DNA from: Gemmiger sp. An120
GTDB taxonomy: Bacteria; Bacillota; Clostridia; Oscillospirales; Ruminococcaceae
DNA: 64,000 nucleotides
Assembly (NCBI RefSeq): GCF_002160955.1
Contig: NZ_NFLN01000012.1
Coordinates: 30,659-94,658, forward strand
Reading direction: 5' to 3'
Shown here: positions 1 through 10,457 of the stretch, piece after piece
How the letters are laid out: the number at the start of each line of letters is the position of its first letter
Numbering within the stretch: the stretch's first letter is position 1
Translations under genes and position numbers: made by a program
Notes under the pieces: generated by a model
Told to the model about the DNA's origin: nothing
Database searches by the model: none
Seen by the model: only the letters and a program-made list of their open reading frames with translations

Positions 1-113
1 TTGCAATCCCCGTGGCCGTGTCGGTGGTTCTGCTGCTGGTCTGCGTGGTACTCTTCTTCAAGCTGGTCAAACCCGCCTTCTTTCCCAAGAAGAACAGCCT
101 GACCGTGGAGTAA
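1..113 (+). CDS. C-terminal end of a membrane protein (partial)
   Basis: The frame that starts at base 3 is open from the window edge to a TAA at 111-113 and encodes 36 residues. They form one hydrophobic segment (AIPVAVSVVLLLVCVVLFF) followed by a short basic tail ending in SLTVE. This looks like the last transmembrane helix and cytoplasmic tail of an integral membrane protein whose body lies outside the window. No family can be named from this fragment. A terminator hairpin about 120 bases downstream supports a transcript ending here. Confidence 0.55.
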   Translation, partial: AIPVAVSVVLLLVCVVLFFKLVKPAFFPKKNSLTVE

Positions 114-232
114 CCACAATACGTTTGGTATCCTCCTTCGTTTCCTGTGCACGCCCTGTACCGGGGCCGGGCTTCCCTGCGCCCGGCTCCACCGCATAAT
201 CCCTGTCCCGGGCGTCCGCACAGCATAAACGC

Positions 233-274
233 ACAGGCGCGCTGCCTTTCGGCAGCGCGCCTGTGTCTTTTTTT
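233..274 (+). terminator. Rho-independent terminator, probably bidirectional
   Basis: A perfect 14-bp stem (ACAGGCGCGCTGCC with its complement) closes a TTTC loop and is followed by a run of eight T on the + strand. It lies between the + strand partial gene and the 3' end of the Mg2+ ATPase on the - strand, and can serve both. Confidence 0.8.
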
Positions 275-3047
275 ACAGCAATTCCCCGTGGCGGCGGATA
301 TAGGCCTTTTTCAACAGGGTGGCCAATACCATATACAGCAGGATGCAGGGAATGAGATAGGCAAAGAACATCGGCGGCAGGGCGGCAAAGCCCAGGGCCG
401 GGGCCAGCGGGGTAAAGGGGATCAGGGTCAGCGCCCCGATGCCCAGGCCGGTCAGCAGGGTCAGCGGCGCGGCGGCGCGGCTCTGGATAAAGGGCAGCTT
501 GGGGGTGCGGATCATGTGGATCACCAAGGTCTGGCTCCACATGGATTCCACGAACCACCCGGCCTGGAACAGGGCGATATAGGCCGCGCGCATCTGGGCC
601 AGCTGCACCCCGGCAAAGTGAGCGCCCAGCTGGCTGAACAGCACCCCGCCGGACACCACCGCCGGGCAGAGCACAAAATACAGGAACAGGTAGGTCAGGA
701 TGTCGAACACCGAGCTGGCGGGCCCCAGCCAGATCATGAAGCTGCCCACCGAGGAGGCGTCCCACCGGCGGGGCCGGTCCAGGAATTCCTCGTCCACGTT
801 GTCCCAGGGGATAGCGGTGCAGGACAGGTCATAGATCAGGTTGAGCAGCAGCAGCTGCAGGCTCTCCATGGGCAAAAAGGGCAGCAGCGCCGAGGCCGCC
901 AGCACCGAGAACATGTTGCCGAAGTTGGAGGAGGCGGTCATCTTGATGTACTTGAGCATATTGGCGTAGGTCTTGCGGCCCTCGGTGATGCCCTGCTCCA
1001 GCACGGTCAGATCCTTTTCCAGCAAAATCACGTCGGCGGATTCCTTGGCGATGTCCACCGCCGAATCCACCGAGATGCCGATGTCGGCGGCCTTCATGGC
1101 GGCGGCGTCGTTGATGCCGTCCCCCATAAAGCCCACGGTGTGGCCGTCGGCCCGCAGCGCGCTCACCACCCGGGCCTTCTGCTCCGGGCTGAGCTTGGCG
1201 AACACCCGCACGGTGCGGGCGGCCTGGGCCAGTTCCTCGTCGTTCATCCGGTCCAGATCGGTGCCCAGCAGCATCCCCTGCACCGGCAGCCCCACCTGGC
1301 GGCAGACGGTGCGGGTGACCTTTTCGTTGTCGCCGGTCAGGATGCGCACATCCACCCCCCGTTTGGCCAGCGCGGCGATGGCCCCGGCGGCGGACTCCTT
1401 GGGCGGGTCCAGGAAGGCCAGATAGCCCAGCAGCACCATGTCCCGCTCTTCCTCCGGGCCGAAGGTCCCGGCCGGGGACGGGTCGTTCTTCTGGGCCACC
1501 GCCAGCACCCGGAAGCCCTTGTCGTTCAGCTCGTCGGCGGTGCGCAGGATGCGCTGGCGCACCTCGCCGGTGAGGGGCCGGATCTGCCCCTCGTACTCGG
1601 CCCAGGCGCAGACCGCCAGCATCTCCTCCACCGCGCCCTTGGTAACCATCTGGGTCTTGCCGCGGCCGTCCCGCACCACCACGGTCAGGCGGCGGCGGGC
1701 AAAGTCAAAGGGAATTTCGTCCACCTTTTCATAGGCGGCGGACAGATCGGTCAGGGTGGCGTCCTCCGCCTCCAGCTCCTCGGTGCGGCGGATGACCGCC
1801 CGGTCCATCAGGTTGCGGTAGCCGGTCTGGAACCAGCTGTTCAGATAGGCGTGACGCAGCACCCGCACGTCCTCGCTGCCCATCACGTCCAGGCTGTACT
1901 GCAGCGCCACCCGGTCCTGGGTGAGGGTGCCGGTCTTGTCGGTGCAGAGCACATCCATCGCGCCGAAATTCTGGATGGAGTTCAGGTTCTTGACCACGGT
2001 GCGCTTGCGGCTCATGGACACGGCGCCCTTGGCCAGGCAGGTGGTCACGATCATGGGCAGCATCTCGGGGGTCAGGCCCACGGCCACCGACACCCCGAAC
2101 AGGAAGGCGTCCACCCAGTCGCCCTTGGTGATGCCGTTGATGAAGAAGACCACCGGCACCATCACCAGCATGAACCGGATCAGCACCCAGGACACCGCGT
2201 TGACCCCTTTGGTAAAGCTGGTCTCCACCGCTTCCCCGGCCACGGCGCTGGCCATGGAACCAAACAGGGTGTCGTCCCCCACCGCCAGCACCACCCCCAC
2301 GGCGGTGCCGGAGATCACATTGGCGCCCATAAAGGCCAGGTCGGCGCAGTCGGTGACGGTGTCCGGATTCGGCACCGGGGCGGCCAGCTTTTCCACCGGC
2401 TCGCTCTCGCCGGTCAGGCCCGCCTGGCTCACAAACAGGTCCCGGGCCTCCATAATCCGCAGATCGGCGGGCACCATGTCCCCGGCGTGCAGCCGCACGA
2501 TGTCCCCCACCACCACGTCCTCCAGCGGCACCTCCTGTTCGGGAGCGCCGTCCCGGCAGACGGTGCAGGTGGTGGTGATCAGGGCCAGCAGGGCTTCGGC
2601 GGCGCTGCCGCTGCGGCTCTCCTGCACAAAGCGCAGCGTGCCGCTGATGCCCACCATAGTCAGGATGATCACCACGGTGACGCAGTCAAATTCTTCAGGG
2701 GTGCTGCCCAGCAGGCTCAGCGCGGGCAGCAGCATGTCGGTCACCGCCGACACCGCCGCCAGGCAGAACAGGATGGCGGTGAAGGGGTTCACGAAGGCCC
2801 CGGCCAGGCGGCGGGGCAGGGATTTTTTCTTTTCGCGGGTCACCCGGTTGACGCCCCAGCGGGCGCGGCGGGCGGGCACGTCGGCGGTGTCCAGCCCCCG
2901 GCGGGTAGCTTCCAGCTCGTCCAATACCTCCCCGGCGCCGGACGCGGCGGCGCGGCGCAGCCGGTCAAGCCGGTCCTGCCGCTGCACCTCCCGGGCGGCC
3001 TCCCGCCGGATGCGGGCGATATTCTGCTTTTTGTTCTTGATGGTCAT
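273..3047 (-). CDS. mgtA: Magnesium-importing P-type ATPase (P3B, MgtA/MgtB type)
   Basis: This 924-aa membrane ATPase matches the P3B Mg2+ importer family in length and order: basic N-terminus, actuator domain with [10 protein letters not shown], phosphorylation motif DKTGTLT (Asp about residue 370), the nucleotide-binding domain, the hinge motif GDGIND (about 640), then C-terminal membrane helices. The family couples ATP hydrolysis to Mg2+ entry through the plasma membrane. The ATG at 3047 has a GGAGG ribosome binding site a few bases upstream. It is the only gene of its transcript visible here. In other Firmicutes this family is often under an M-box riboswitch; I found no convincing M-box core in the 270-base upstream gap. 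The arginine-rich N-terminal 60 residues resemble other mgtA leaders of this family. Confidence 0.93.
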   Translation of the reverse strand: MTIKNKKQNIARIRREAAREVQRQDRLDRLRRAAASGAGEVLDELEATRRGLDTADVPARRARWGVNRVTREKKKSLPRRLAGAFVNPFTAILFCLAAVSAVTDMLLPALSLLGSTPEEFDCVTVVIILTMVGISGTLRFVQESRSGSAAEALLALITTTCTVCRDGAPEQEVPLEDVVVGDIVRLHAGDMVPADLRIMEARDLFVSQAGLTGESEPVEKLAAPVPNPDTVTDCADLAFMGANVISGTAVGVVLAVGDDTLFGSMASAVAGEAVETSFTKGVNAVSWVLIRFMLVMVPVVFFINGITKGDWVDAFLFGVSVAVGLTPEMLPMIVTTCLAKGAVSMSRKRTVVKNLNSIQNFGAMDVLCTDKTGTLTQDRVALQYSLDVMGSEDVRVLRHAYLNSWFQTGYRNLMDRAVIRRTEELEAEDATLTDLSAAYEKVDEIPFDFARRRLTVVVRDGRGKTQMVTKGAVEEMLAVCAWAEYEGQIRPLTGEVRQRILRTADELNDKGFRVLAVAQKNDPSPAGTFGPEEERDMVLLGYLAFLDPPKESAAGAIAALAKRGVDVRILTGDNEKVTRTVCRQVGLPVQGMLLGTDLDRMNDEELAQAARTVRVFAKLSPEQKARVVSALRADGHTVGFMGDGINDAAAMKAADIGISVDSAVDIAKESADVILLEKDLTVLEQGITEGRKTYANMLKYIKMTASSNFGNMFSVLAASALLPFLPMESLQLLLLNLIYDLSCTAIPWDNVDEEFLDRPRRWDASSVGSFMIWLGPASSVFDILTYLFLYFVLCPAVVSGGVLFSQLGAHFAGVQLAQMRAAYIALFQAGWFVESMWSQTLVIHMIRTPKLPFIQSRAAAPLTLLTGLGIGALTLIPFTPLAPALGFAALPPMFFAYLIPCILLYMVLATLLKKAYIRRHGELL

Positions 3048-3276
3048 GGCGCATTCCTCCCTTGGGCGCGGCGCACCCGGGAGTGAGCGCGGGCCGGACA
3101 GGCCCCCGCCCGCCCCCTGGCAGCGCGGCGCGGATTTTCTGGTTGTGACTTCGATCCGGGTCCATCCGGTTTCACCTCGCTTTGCGCAAAATGTCGGGGC
3201 GTGGTTTGCCCCGCCTGTTTATCCTACTCCCTTTGCCGCCTGGGGGCCATGACCAAACCCTTGCGATTTTCTTGCG

Positions 3277-3316
3277 GCAAAAAACGCCGGTGCGCTTCTT
3301 TGGCGCACCGGCGTTT
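3277..3316 (-). terminator. Terminator of the zinc-uptake operon
   Basis: A perfect 14-bp stem (AAACGCCGGTGCGC and its complement) with a 7-base loop lies six bases after the stop of the lipoprotein gene. On the - strand it is followed by six T. Confidence 0.85.
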
Positions 3317-3321
3317 CTGGT

Positions 3322-3780
3322 TTATTCTGCGGCAAGGGTCATGCTGGCGTCCGCCAGATGGCAGAATTCAAAATTTCCCTGCCTGTACATTGCAAAGGTG
3401 CCCTCCACCGTGACCGTCTGGCCCGGCTCCGGAAATTCCTCCGGCCACGCCGGCTCCCCGGCGGGCACAAATTCCAGCCCCTGGGCGCAGCAAGCCAGGG
3501 CGTCCTGCACCACCACCGCGTACAGCCGCCCGTCCGGGTCATCGTAAACGGCAAACTCCCCGGCGGCCCGGATGGTCTTGCCCAGGTAGTCCTCCGGGCA
3601 GTCCAGCATGTTGTACACCTCGGCAAAGACCATGGTGCTGCTCAAAGCGGTCAGATCCACGTCGATGCCGCTGTCCGGGGTGGCGGTGGGTTCCGGCGGG
3701 ATGTAGGTGGAGGGGATCTCCCGGGCGCAGCCCGCCAGCAGCATCAGCACCGCCAGCAGCCCGGCAAGCCGGGCCCTCAT
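3322..3780 (-). CDS. Small lipoprotein at the end of the zinc-uptake operon
   Basis: A 152-aa protein with a classical lipoprotein signal: positively charged start, hydrophobic stretch, lipobox LAGC, so it should be anchored outside the membrane by Cys18. The mature part starts with a Pro/Thr-rich linker and then a compact beta-rich domain with VVVQDALACCAQG and a late CHLAD, giving several Cys/His that could bind metal. The start overlaps the stop of the permease gene by four bases, so the two are translationally coupled. I infer a role in zinc handling from position only. It resembles the small OB-fold-like lipoproteins sometimes found with metal transporters in Clostridia, but the exact family is not certain. 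Confidence 0.8.
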   Translation of the reverse strand: MRARLAGLLAVLMLLAGCAREIPSTYIPPEPTATPDSGIDVDLTALSSTMVFAEVYNMLDCPEDYLGKTIRAAGEFAVYDDPDGRLYAVVVQDALACCAQGLEFVPAGEPAWPEEFPEPGQTVTVEGTFAMYRQGNFEFCHLADASMTLAAE

Positions 3781-4619
3781 GCCCGCCTCCTTTTGCCGGC
3801 CAGCCAGAACAGCCCCCAGACGGCGATCTCCACCGCCACGATGGTGGAGCCCACCGGGGTGCCCGCCACCACCGCGATCAGGATACCGGCCGCGGCGCAG
3901 CCCACCGCGAACAGCGCCGCGCAGAGGGTGACCCCGCCGAAGCTGCCGCAGACCCGCATGGCCGCCAGCGCCGGAAACACCACCAGCCCGGTAACCAGCA
4001 GCGAACCCACCAGGTTCATGGCCAGCACGATCACCACCGCGGCGCTGACCGCCAGCAGCAGGTTGCAGGCCTTGGCCCCCACCCCGGCGGCGCGGGCAAA
4101 GTCCTCGTCAAAGGTCACGGCAAAGATGCGGTGGTAAAACAGGGCAAACACCGCGGTGATGCCCAGCGCCAGCGCGGCGCTGAGCCATACCTCCCCGGCG
4201 GTAAGGGTCAGGATGGAGGTGGCGCCGAACGGGGTGGCGCACACATCGCCGCTCAAATTGGCGGAGGTGCCGAACAGGTTCATGAGCAGATAGCCCACCG
4301 CCATCGCCCCCACCGAGAGCATGGCGGTGGCGGCGTCCCCCCGCAGGGAGGCGTTCTGCCCGGCCCGCAGCAGCAGCACCGCGCAGACCACCGTGACCCC
4401 CAGCACAAAGGGCATCTCCCCCGCCAGGTTCAGCACCGAGGCCACCGCCATCGCCCCGAACGCCGCGTGGGACAGCCCGTCCCCGATAAAGGAAAACCGC
4501 CGCAGCACCAGCGGCACCCCCAGCAGGGAGGCGCACAGCGCGATCAGCACCCCCACCGCCAGGGCGCTGCGCACAAAGGGATACTGCCAGTACAGCGCCA
4601 GTGTTTGCATCAGGCCCAT
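3777..4619 (-). CDS. znuB: Metal ABC transporter permease (ZnuB type)
   Basis: A 280-aa integral membrane protein of the ABC-3 family, the usual permease of zinc/manganese uptake systems, with about eight hydrophobic segments. The conserved region GVPLVLRRFSFIGDGLSHA near residues 33-52 is typical of these permeases. It is read just after the ATPase gene (10-base overlap) and overlaps the lipoprotein gene by four bases, so all are one transcript. The presence of a His-rich binding protein and a Fur-family regulator in the operon argues for zinc rather than manganese, but sequence alone does not fix the metal. Confidence 0.9.
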   Translation of the reverse strand: MGLMQTLALYWQYPFVRSALAVGVLIALCASLLGVPLVLRRFSFIGDGLSHAAFGAMAVASVLNLAGEMPFVLGVTVVCAVLLLRAGQNASLRGDAATAMLSVGAMAVGYLLMNLFGTSANLSGDVCATPFGATSILTLTAGEVWLSAALALGITAVFALFYHRIFAVTFDEDFARAAGVGAKACNLLLAVSAAVVIVLAMNLVGSLLVTGLVVFPALAAMRVCGSFGGVTLCAALFAVGCAAAGILIAVVAGTPVGSTIVAVEIAVWGLFWLAGKRRRA

Positions 4620-5299
4620 GCGTTTTCTCCTTTCCAGTTCTCATACTCCGCCCGGGTGCCGAAAAAGCTGGTCTGTGCCCCCAGGTACAGCACATGGCTG
4701 GCGTACTGCCGGGCCCCGGCCAGATCGTGGGAGATCATAAAGATGGCCGTGCCCTGCCGGTTCAGCTCTGCCAGCAGCCGGTACATCCCCGCCGCGGCCT
4801 GGCTGTCCAGCCCGGTCACCGGCTCGTCCAGCAGCAGCAGCTGATCCCCGGCGCAGAGGGCCCGGGCCAGCAGCACCCGCTGGCGCTGCCCGCCGCTCAG
4901 TTCCCGGAACCGCCGCCGGGCAAACCCGGCCATGCCCACCTGTTCCAGCGCCCGGGCCGCGGCGGCCCGGTCCTCCCTGCCGTAAAAGGGCCGCCAGCCC
5001 CGGCGCCCCTGCCGGCCGGACAGCGCCACCTCCCACACCGAGGCGGGCATATCCCGCTGCACCGCCGTCTGCTGGGGCAGCCAGCCCAGCTGGCCCGGAA
5101 CCAGGCCCGGGGTCTCCAGGCAGCCCGCCACCGGCGGCAGCAGCCCCAGCACCGTGCGCAGCAGGGTGGTTTTGCCCGCGCCGTTCTCCCCCAGCACCGC
5201 CAGCCAGTCGCCCCGGCGCAGCACAAAGTCCACCGGGCCGCTCACCGCCCGGCCCTCATACCCGGGGGTCAGCCCCCGGGCCCGGATCCGTTCTTCCAT
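4610..5299 (-). CDS. znuC: Metal ABC transporter ATP-binding protein (ZnuC type)
   Basis: A 229-aa ABC ATPase with Walker A GENGAGKTT at about residue 37, the signature LSGGQRQRV at about 133 and Walker B LLLLDEP followed by the H-loop SHD. It would bind the cytoplasmic face of the neighbouring permease and power metal import. The gene starts 13 bases after the ZnuA-like gene and overlaps the permease gene by 10 bases. Confidence 0.92.
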   Translation of the reverse strand: MEERIRARGLTPGYEGRAVSGPVDFVLRRGDWLAVLGENGAGKTTLLRTVLGLLPPVAGCLETPGLVPGQLGWLPQQTAVQRDMPASVWEVALSGRQGRRGWRPFYGREDRAAAARALEQVGMAGFARRRFRELSGGQRQRVLLARALCAGDQLLLLDEPVTGLDSQAAAGMYRLLAELNRQGTAIFMISHDLAGARQYASHVLYLGAQTSFFGTRAEYENWKGENAWA

Positions 5300-5312
5300 A
5301 TCTTGTCTCCTT

Positions 5313-6287
5313 TCAGGCCAGCGCCGCCGCCAGCACCTCCCGGTTGGCCTCCATCACCGCCAGCCAGGTCAGCCCGTTTTCGATCTGTTCTTCACTCACC
5401 GCCTGCATCGAGTTCAGCACCGCTTTCTCCAGCCCGTTCTGGGTGGTGGCCGCGATGGTATCGGCCAGGCTGCCGTCCGAAGTCTCGGTGATCAGAATGG
5501 TGTGCAGCCCGTTTTCCTCCGCCGCGGCGGCCAGCCGGGCCACGGTGGCAAAGCTGGCCTCGGTCTCGGCGCTGCAGCCCTCAAAGGCCGCGTAGCAGGT
5601 CAGGCCGTAGTCCCGGGCCAAATGGGCAAAGGGGAACCGGTCCCCGAACAGCAGCACGGCGCGGCTGCCCGCCTCCACCGCCTGCCGGTAGCTTTCGTCC
5701 AGCGCGTCCAGCTGCTCGCCGTAGGCGGCGGCCCGGGCGGCGTAGTCCCCCTCCGGGTCCAGTTCGGCCAGCGTTTCGGCCAGCACCCCGGTCAGGGTGC
5801 GGGCGTTCGCCACCGACAGCCACACATGCTCGTCCGCTTCTTCCTCATGATCGTGGTCGTGGTCCTCCTCCGCCTGGGTGCCCAGGGCGGGCAGGGCGGT
5901 GTAGGCCTGCTCACCCAGCGCCTCCACCAGCCGCACCACCCGGGGGCCGTCCTCCGTGCCGGCCAGCGCCCGCTCCAGCCAGGCGTCCGACTGGCCGCCC
6001 ACGCAGACCAGCAGGTCACATTCCTGCACCGTCAGCAGGTCGCGGGCGGTGGGCTGGTAGCTGTGCATGTCCACCCCGCCGCTCTGCAGCAGTATCAGTT
6101 CCACCCGGCCCTCCTGGCCGGCGGTCAGTTCCCGCAGCCAGTCCCAGGCGGGGAACACGGTAGCCACCACCCGCAGCGGTTCCTCCCCGCTTTCGGCGGC
6201 GGAGGTTGCCGGGGCGGCCGCCCCGCACCCGGTCAGAACGGCCAGCGCCAGCGCGGCGATGACCCCGAAAAATTTGTTGTATTGCAT
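5313..6287 (-). CDS. znuA: Zinc ABC transporter substrate-binding lipoprotein (ZnuA type)
   Basis: A 324-aa exported binding protein. The start ATG at 6287 has GGGAGG upstream; reading further upstream would run through the preceding gene in a wrong frame. The N-terminus is a lipoprotein signal with lipobox LTGC. Residues about 141-155 form an acidic His-rich loop (DHDHDHEEEADEH), a hallmark of zinc-specific cluster 9 binding proteins that captures or senses zinc near the site. Further conserved features are HSYQPT near the start and DRFPFAHLARDYGL in the C-lobe. It hands metal to the permease encoded downstream. A 98-base gap separates it from the small membrane gene upstream, the largest gap in the operon. 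Confidence 0.92.
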   Translation of the reverse strand: MQYNKFFGVIAALALAVLTGCGAAAPATSAAESGEEPLRVVATVFPAWDWLRELTAGQEGRVELILLQSGGVDMHSYQPTARDLLTVQECDLLVCVGGQSDAWLERALAGTEDGPRVVRLVEALGEQAYTALPALGTQAEEDHDHDHEEEADEHVWLSVANARTLTGVLAETLAELDPEGDYAARAAAYGEQLDALDESYRQAVEAGSRAVLLFGDRFPFAHLARDYGLTCYAAFEGCSAETEASFATVARLAAAAEENGLHTILITETSDGSLADTIAATTQNGLEKAVLNSMQAVSEEQIENGLTWLAVMEANREVLAAALA

Positions 6288-6385
6288 GGCAAAAAAGCCC
6301 TCCCGTTGTTGGTTCTGCCCAAAAAAGGGCGCAAAAATGCGAGGGCGGGCGCAGCGCGCCCCCTCTCGGTCACGGAAAGGCTTTT

Positions 6386-6688
6386 TTAATTGTTCAATCG
6401 CACACGGCGCCCCACCGGCGTGACGCGCACCGGCATCCGCCGCACCCGTACCGGGCGGCAAAGCCGGGCCAGCCCGGCCAGGGCCAGCCCCGCCGCCGGG
6501 AGCAGCCCCGCGGCCAGCAGCCGCACCAGATTCGCGGCCAGGCGCAGCCCCATGCACACCGGGCAGGCGTCGTCCCCGTCGCAGTGGTGGGCGGCCTGCC
6601 CGGCCAGCAGCGCCGCGGCCCCCAGCGCCCCGGCCAGCACCAGCAGCGCCAGCAGCCCCGCCGCCAGACGCAGTACCCGGCCCCTCAC
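6386..6688 (-). CDS. Small membrane protein with a Cys/His metal-binding-like motif
   Basis: A 100-aa protein begun by GTG, whose first bases overlap the TGA of the regulator gene (GTGA), implying coupled translation. It has one hydrophobic stretch near the N-terminus, then the motif HHCDGDDACPVC, then a second long hydrophobic stretch and a basic tail rich in Arg. The motif lies between the two membrane segments and, from the charge distribution, probably outside the cell. With two His and three Cys it could bind zinc. I do not recognise a named family; its place between a Fur-family regulator and ZnuA suggests a part in zinc sensing or capture. A longer upstream reading frame exists but runs antisense-like through the regulator and is rejected. 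Confidence 0.7.
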   Translation of the reverse strand: MRGRVLRLAAGLLALLVLAGALGAAALLAGQAAHHCDGDDACPVCMGLRLAANLVRLLAAGLLPAAGLALAGLARLCRPVRVRRMPVRVTPVGRRVRLNN

Positions 6689-7080
6689 AGCCCGGCCTCC
6701 CGGCAGGCGGCGCACACGCCGTATACCACCGTGCGCCGGGGATCCACCGCAAAGCCGTGGCCCGCCAGCAGATGGCGGCCGGTCTCGCGGGCCTGTTCGC
6801 ACCGGATGCGCAGCAGCTGGCCGCACCGCTCGCACTTGCAGTGCAGCCCCGCCGGGGCGGCGTCCAGGTATTCAAACCGGGCGCCCTCCCCCTCCAGGGT
6901 GTACTTGGCGGCCCGGCCCTCGGCCACCAGCCGCTCCAGATACCGGTAGACGGTGGCGGTGGAGACACTTTCCCCCAGCGCGGCCCGCAGCTGCCCCGCG
7001 GTAAAGGGCTGCCCGGCGGTCTGTTCCAGCCAGGTCTGCATGGCCCGCTGCTGGCGGGTCTGGTAGGCGGTGCGCTGCAT
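6685..7080 (-). CDS. zur: Fur-family transcriptional regulator, probably Zur
   Basis: A 131-aa Fur-family protein: an N-terminal winged helix with VSTATVYRYLERL, then a dimerisation domain with the structural zinc pairs CKCERC and CAAC. The ATG at 7080 has AGGAGG eight bases upstream; the longer open frame would cover the promoter and operator. It heads the zinc-uptake operon, so Zur is the most economical assignment, and a near-perfect palindrome directly overlaps its promoter, suggesting autoregulation and zinc-dependent repression of the whole operon. Fur or PerR cannot be excluded from sequence, but the absence of iron-uptake or peroxide genes nearby makes them less likely. Confidence 0.85.
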   Translation of the reverse strand: MQRTAYQTRQQRAMQTWLEQTAGQPFTAGQLRAALGESVSTATVYRYLERLVAEGRAAKYTLEGEGARFEYLDAAPAGLHCKCERCGQLLRIRCEQARETGRHLLAGHGFAVDPRRTVVYGVCAACREAGL

Positions 7081-7100
7081 GGTGTGTCCTCCTGCGAATT

Positions 7101-7146
7101 TGAGAATCGTTCTCATAGTATACCCGAAGCGCCCCGCCCCCGTCAA
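7101..7146 (-). promoter_or_regulatory. Promoter and Zur/Fur-box-like operator of the zinc operon
   Basis: On the - strand, TTGACG (7141-7146) and TATACT (7117-7122) are spaced by 18 bases. Immediately downstream is the palindrome TGAGAATCGTTCTCA (7101-7115), 6-3-6 perfect and close to the 7-1-7 layout of Fur-family boxes. A repressor bound here would block RNA polymerase. Confidence 0.75.
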
Positions 7147-7253
7147 GGGCCGCGGGCAGGTTTCACCGATTCTCCACAATCGGCAAAATCCGCCCTCAGC
7201 ATACCAATTCCGCGCTTTTCTTGGTTAATTATGCAAAGCAGCCCCCCCGGCGA

Positions 7254-7282
7254 TTGAAAAGCCCGGGGGCGAAACGTACAAT
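7254..7282 (+). promoter_or_regulatory. Promoter of the Tad pilus operon
   Basis: TTGAAA (7254-7259) and TACAAT (7277-7282) are separated by exactly 17 bases, a good vegetative promoter, 50 bases upstream of the first pilus gene. The DNA between it and the start is AT-rich, in contrast to the operon. Confidence 0.7.
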
Positions 7283-7334
7283 GAATCTGTTAATAAAGTA
7301 TTCACAAATTCCACATATGCGGGAGGGTTCCACC

Positions 7335-8366
7335 ATGGCGATCAAACTACTTTTCTGCTGGCAGGACCGGTATTTCGGCGAGCAGCTGAACCTGCTGCTC
7401 AGTGAGGATCCCCGCTCTTTCCGGGTGCTGTACTTCACCGACCCGGCCCGCGCGGCGGACTGGCTGCGCACCAGCGGCGAAACGGTGGACTGCATCCTGG
7501 GCGCGCCGGGCTTTCTGCGGGGGCTGGACCCCTCGTATGGCCTGCCGGTAGCCCTGGGGGAGGACACCAGCACCGAGGAACCCCTTTCCGTTAATATGTA
7601 CCAGCGCCGCCAGGACCTGGTGGACGAGCTGAAAAACCTGCTGCGGGCCAAGGGCCTGCTGGCGGCGGCCGCGGCCTCCCGCAGCCAGGGCCGGGTGATC
7701 GCCTTCTTCTCCACCCAGGGCGGCGCGGGCAAGACCACCCTGGCCTACCTGACCGCCCTCAAGGCGGCGGAGCAGGGCAAGACGGTCTACCTGAACCTGG
7801 AAACCGCCCCCTGCATCGATTCCCTCTATGCCCCCTGCGGCACGGTGAGCGCCGAGGAATACCTCTGCGCCGTGCAGGACCGGGAGGATCCGGCCCGCAC
7901 CCTGCTGCCGGCGCTGAGCCGCAACGAGCACGACGTGCTGGTGCTGCCCACCCCCGCCAGCGTGCGGGACCAGAGCGCTTTGACCGGCGCGGACGTGCAG
8001 TTTCTGGTGGAATCCATCCTGCGGGGCGCCTCGCCGGACTGGCTGATCCTGGATCTGTCCTCGGTGCTGAACGAGGTATCCAGCCGGGCGATGGATCTGG
8101 CCGACCGGGTGGTGCTGGTCTACGGGGACGACCGCCTGGGCGAGCACAAGCGCCGGCGTTTCCTGGCCGACCCGGCTTTCTCCAGCCTGCCCTGCGCGGG
8201 CAAGGAGCTGGTGGCGGGCAACCGCTGCCGGGAAAAGTACGCCGACGGCCGCTATCAGGTGGCCTTCCCCTACTCCGCCAGCCTGGCCAGCGTGCCGGAC
8301 GTGCGGGCGGTGCTGCGGGGCAACCCGGACCTGGAAAAAGGCTGCGCCGCCATCCTGAGTTTCTGA
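7335..8366 (+). CDS. tadZ: TadZ/CpaE-like pilus-assembly ATPase (MinD/ParA fold)
   Basis: A 343-aa protein. The ATG at 7335 follows GGGAGGG. Residues 1 to about 110 look like a degenerate receiver-type domain; residues from about 125 carry a P-loop of the ParA/MinD type (STQGGAGKTT) followed by an ATPase body with LILDLSS and VVLVYGDDR. In the Tad family this protein localises the pilus machine at the membrane. The gene is 19 bases ahead of tadA and is the first of a long operon. The receiver-like part lacks an obvious phosphoacceptor context, as is usual for TadZ proteins. Confidence 0.85.
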   Translation: MAIKLLFCWQDRYFGEQLNLLLSEDPRSFRVLYFTDPARAADWLRTSGETVDCILGAPGFLRGLDPSYGLPVALGEDTSTEEPLSVNMYQRRQDLVDELKNLLRAKGLLAAAAASRSQGRVIAFFSTQGGAGKTTLAYLTALKAAEQGKTVYLNLETAPCIDSLYAPCGTVSAEEYLCAVQDREDPARTLLPALSRNEHDVLVLPTPASVRDQSALTGADVQFLVESILRGASPDWLILDLSSVLNEVSSRAMDLADRVVLVYGDDRLGEHKRRRFLADPAFSSLPCAGKELVAGNRCREKYADGRYQVAFPYSASLASVPDVRAVLRGNPDLEKGCAAILSF

Positions 8367-8385
8367 GCGTAAAGGAGCAACCGGC

Positions 8386-9630
<1,245 letters not shown>

Positions 9631-9631
9631 T

Positions 9632-10444
9632 ATGAGCAAAAAGCAGAAAGCCCCCAAAAAGGTCAAGGAGCCGCCCCGTCCGGAGCGCACCGAGTCCGGC
9701 GGGCTGGACTATTCGGTCTACTACATGAAGCCCGCCGAAAGGCTGGGCTATATCCTGCTGGCCGCGGCGGGGCTGTTCGCGCTGGGGTATATCTTTTACC
9801 GGTCGGCGATCCTGGCGGGGCTGCTGGCGCTGCTGTCCCTGAAATACCCGGCCATCCGCACCAAGCAGATCATCGCGGCCCGCCGCCGCAAGCTGACGCT
9901 GCAGTTCAAGGATATGCTGTACAGCCTGTCCTCGGCGCTGGGGGCGGGCTGCTCGGTGGAAAAGGCCATGGCGGTGGCCCTGGAGGATATGGAGCGCCAG
10001 TACGTGGACCCGCGCACCCACATCATCCAGGAGCTGGAGCTGATCGTCTCCAAGCTGAGCATGAACCAGAACATCGAGGACCTGCTGATCGATCTGTCCG
10101 AGCGGTCGGGCATCGACGACATCCGCACCTTTGCCAATATCTTTGAGATTTCCAAGCGCACCGGCGGCAACCTGATCCAGATCATCCGGCAGACCTCCGA
10201 CGTGATCAGCCAGAAGATCGAGACCAAGCAGGAGATCGACACCCTGCTGGCGGAAAAGAAGATGGAGCAGAAGGTGCTGACCGTCATGCCCATCCTGCTG
10301 ATGCTGCTGCTGACCCAGACCACCGGCGACTTTATGGCGCCGCTGTTCCACAACCCCGCGGGCGTGCTGGTGTCCACCATCGCGCTGGCTTTGATCGGGG
10401 TGGGCTATCTGTGGGGCCTGAAACTCACCGACATCACCATTTAA
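9632..10444 (+). CDS. tadB: TadB-like inner membrane platform protein
   Basis: A 270-aa type II secretion F-domain protein. A lysine/proline-rich cytoplasmic N-terminus precedes two hydrophobic helices (about residues 37-70), a soluble helical region with GAGCSVEKAM and SLERSGIDDIRTFA-like segments, and two helices at the C-terminus. TadB and TadC form the membrane platform that couples the ATPase to pilin assembly. The ATG at 9632 follows the tadA stop by one base. Confidence 0.88.
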   Translation: MSKKQKAPKKVKEPPRPERTESGGLDYSVYYMKPAERLGYILLAAAGLFALGYIFYRSAILAGLLALLSLKYPAIRTKQIIAARRRKLTLQFKDMLYSLSSALGAGCSVEKAMAVALEDMERQYVDPRTHIIQELELIVSKLSMNQNIEDLLIDLSERSGIDDIRTFANIFEISKRTGGNLIQIIRQTSDVISQKIETKQEIDTLLAEKKMEQKVLTVMPILLMLLLTQTTGDFMAPLFHNPAGVLVSTIALALIGVGYLWGLKLTDITI

Positions 10445-10457
10445 GGAGGAAAGCGGT

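Noticed and set aside
147..3086. 979-residue open frame opposite mgtA and many similar long frames on the strand opposite GC-rich genes
   Set aside because: These are shadows of real genes caused by GC-rich third positions; they are rich in His, Gln, Gly and Pro and lack family motifs and ribosome binding sites. Real domains are on the other strand.
3048..3276. Possible M-box magnesium riboswitch ahead of mgtA
   Set aside because: The leader contains GCGAGGTGAAACC and a short hairpin, but the M-box core consensus is not recognisable.
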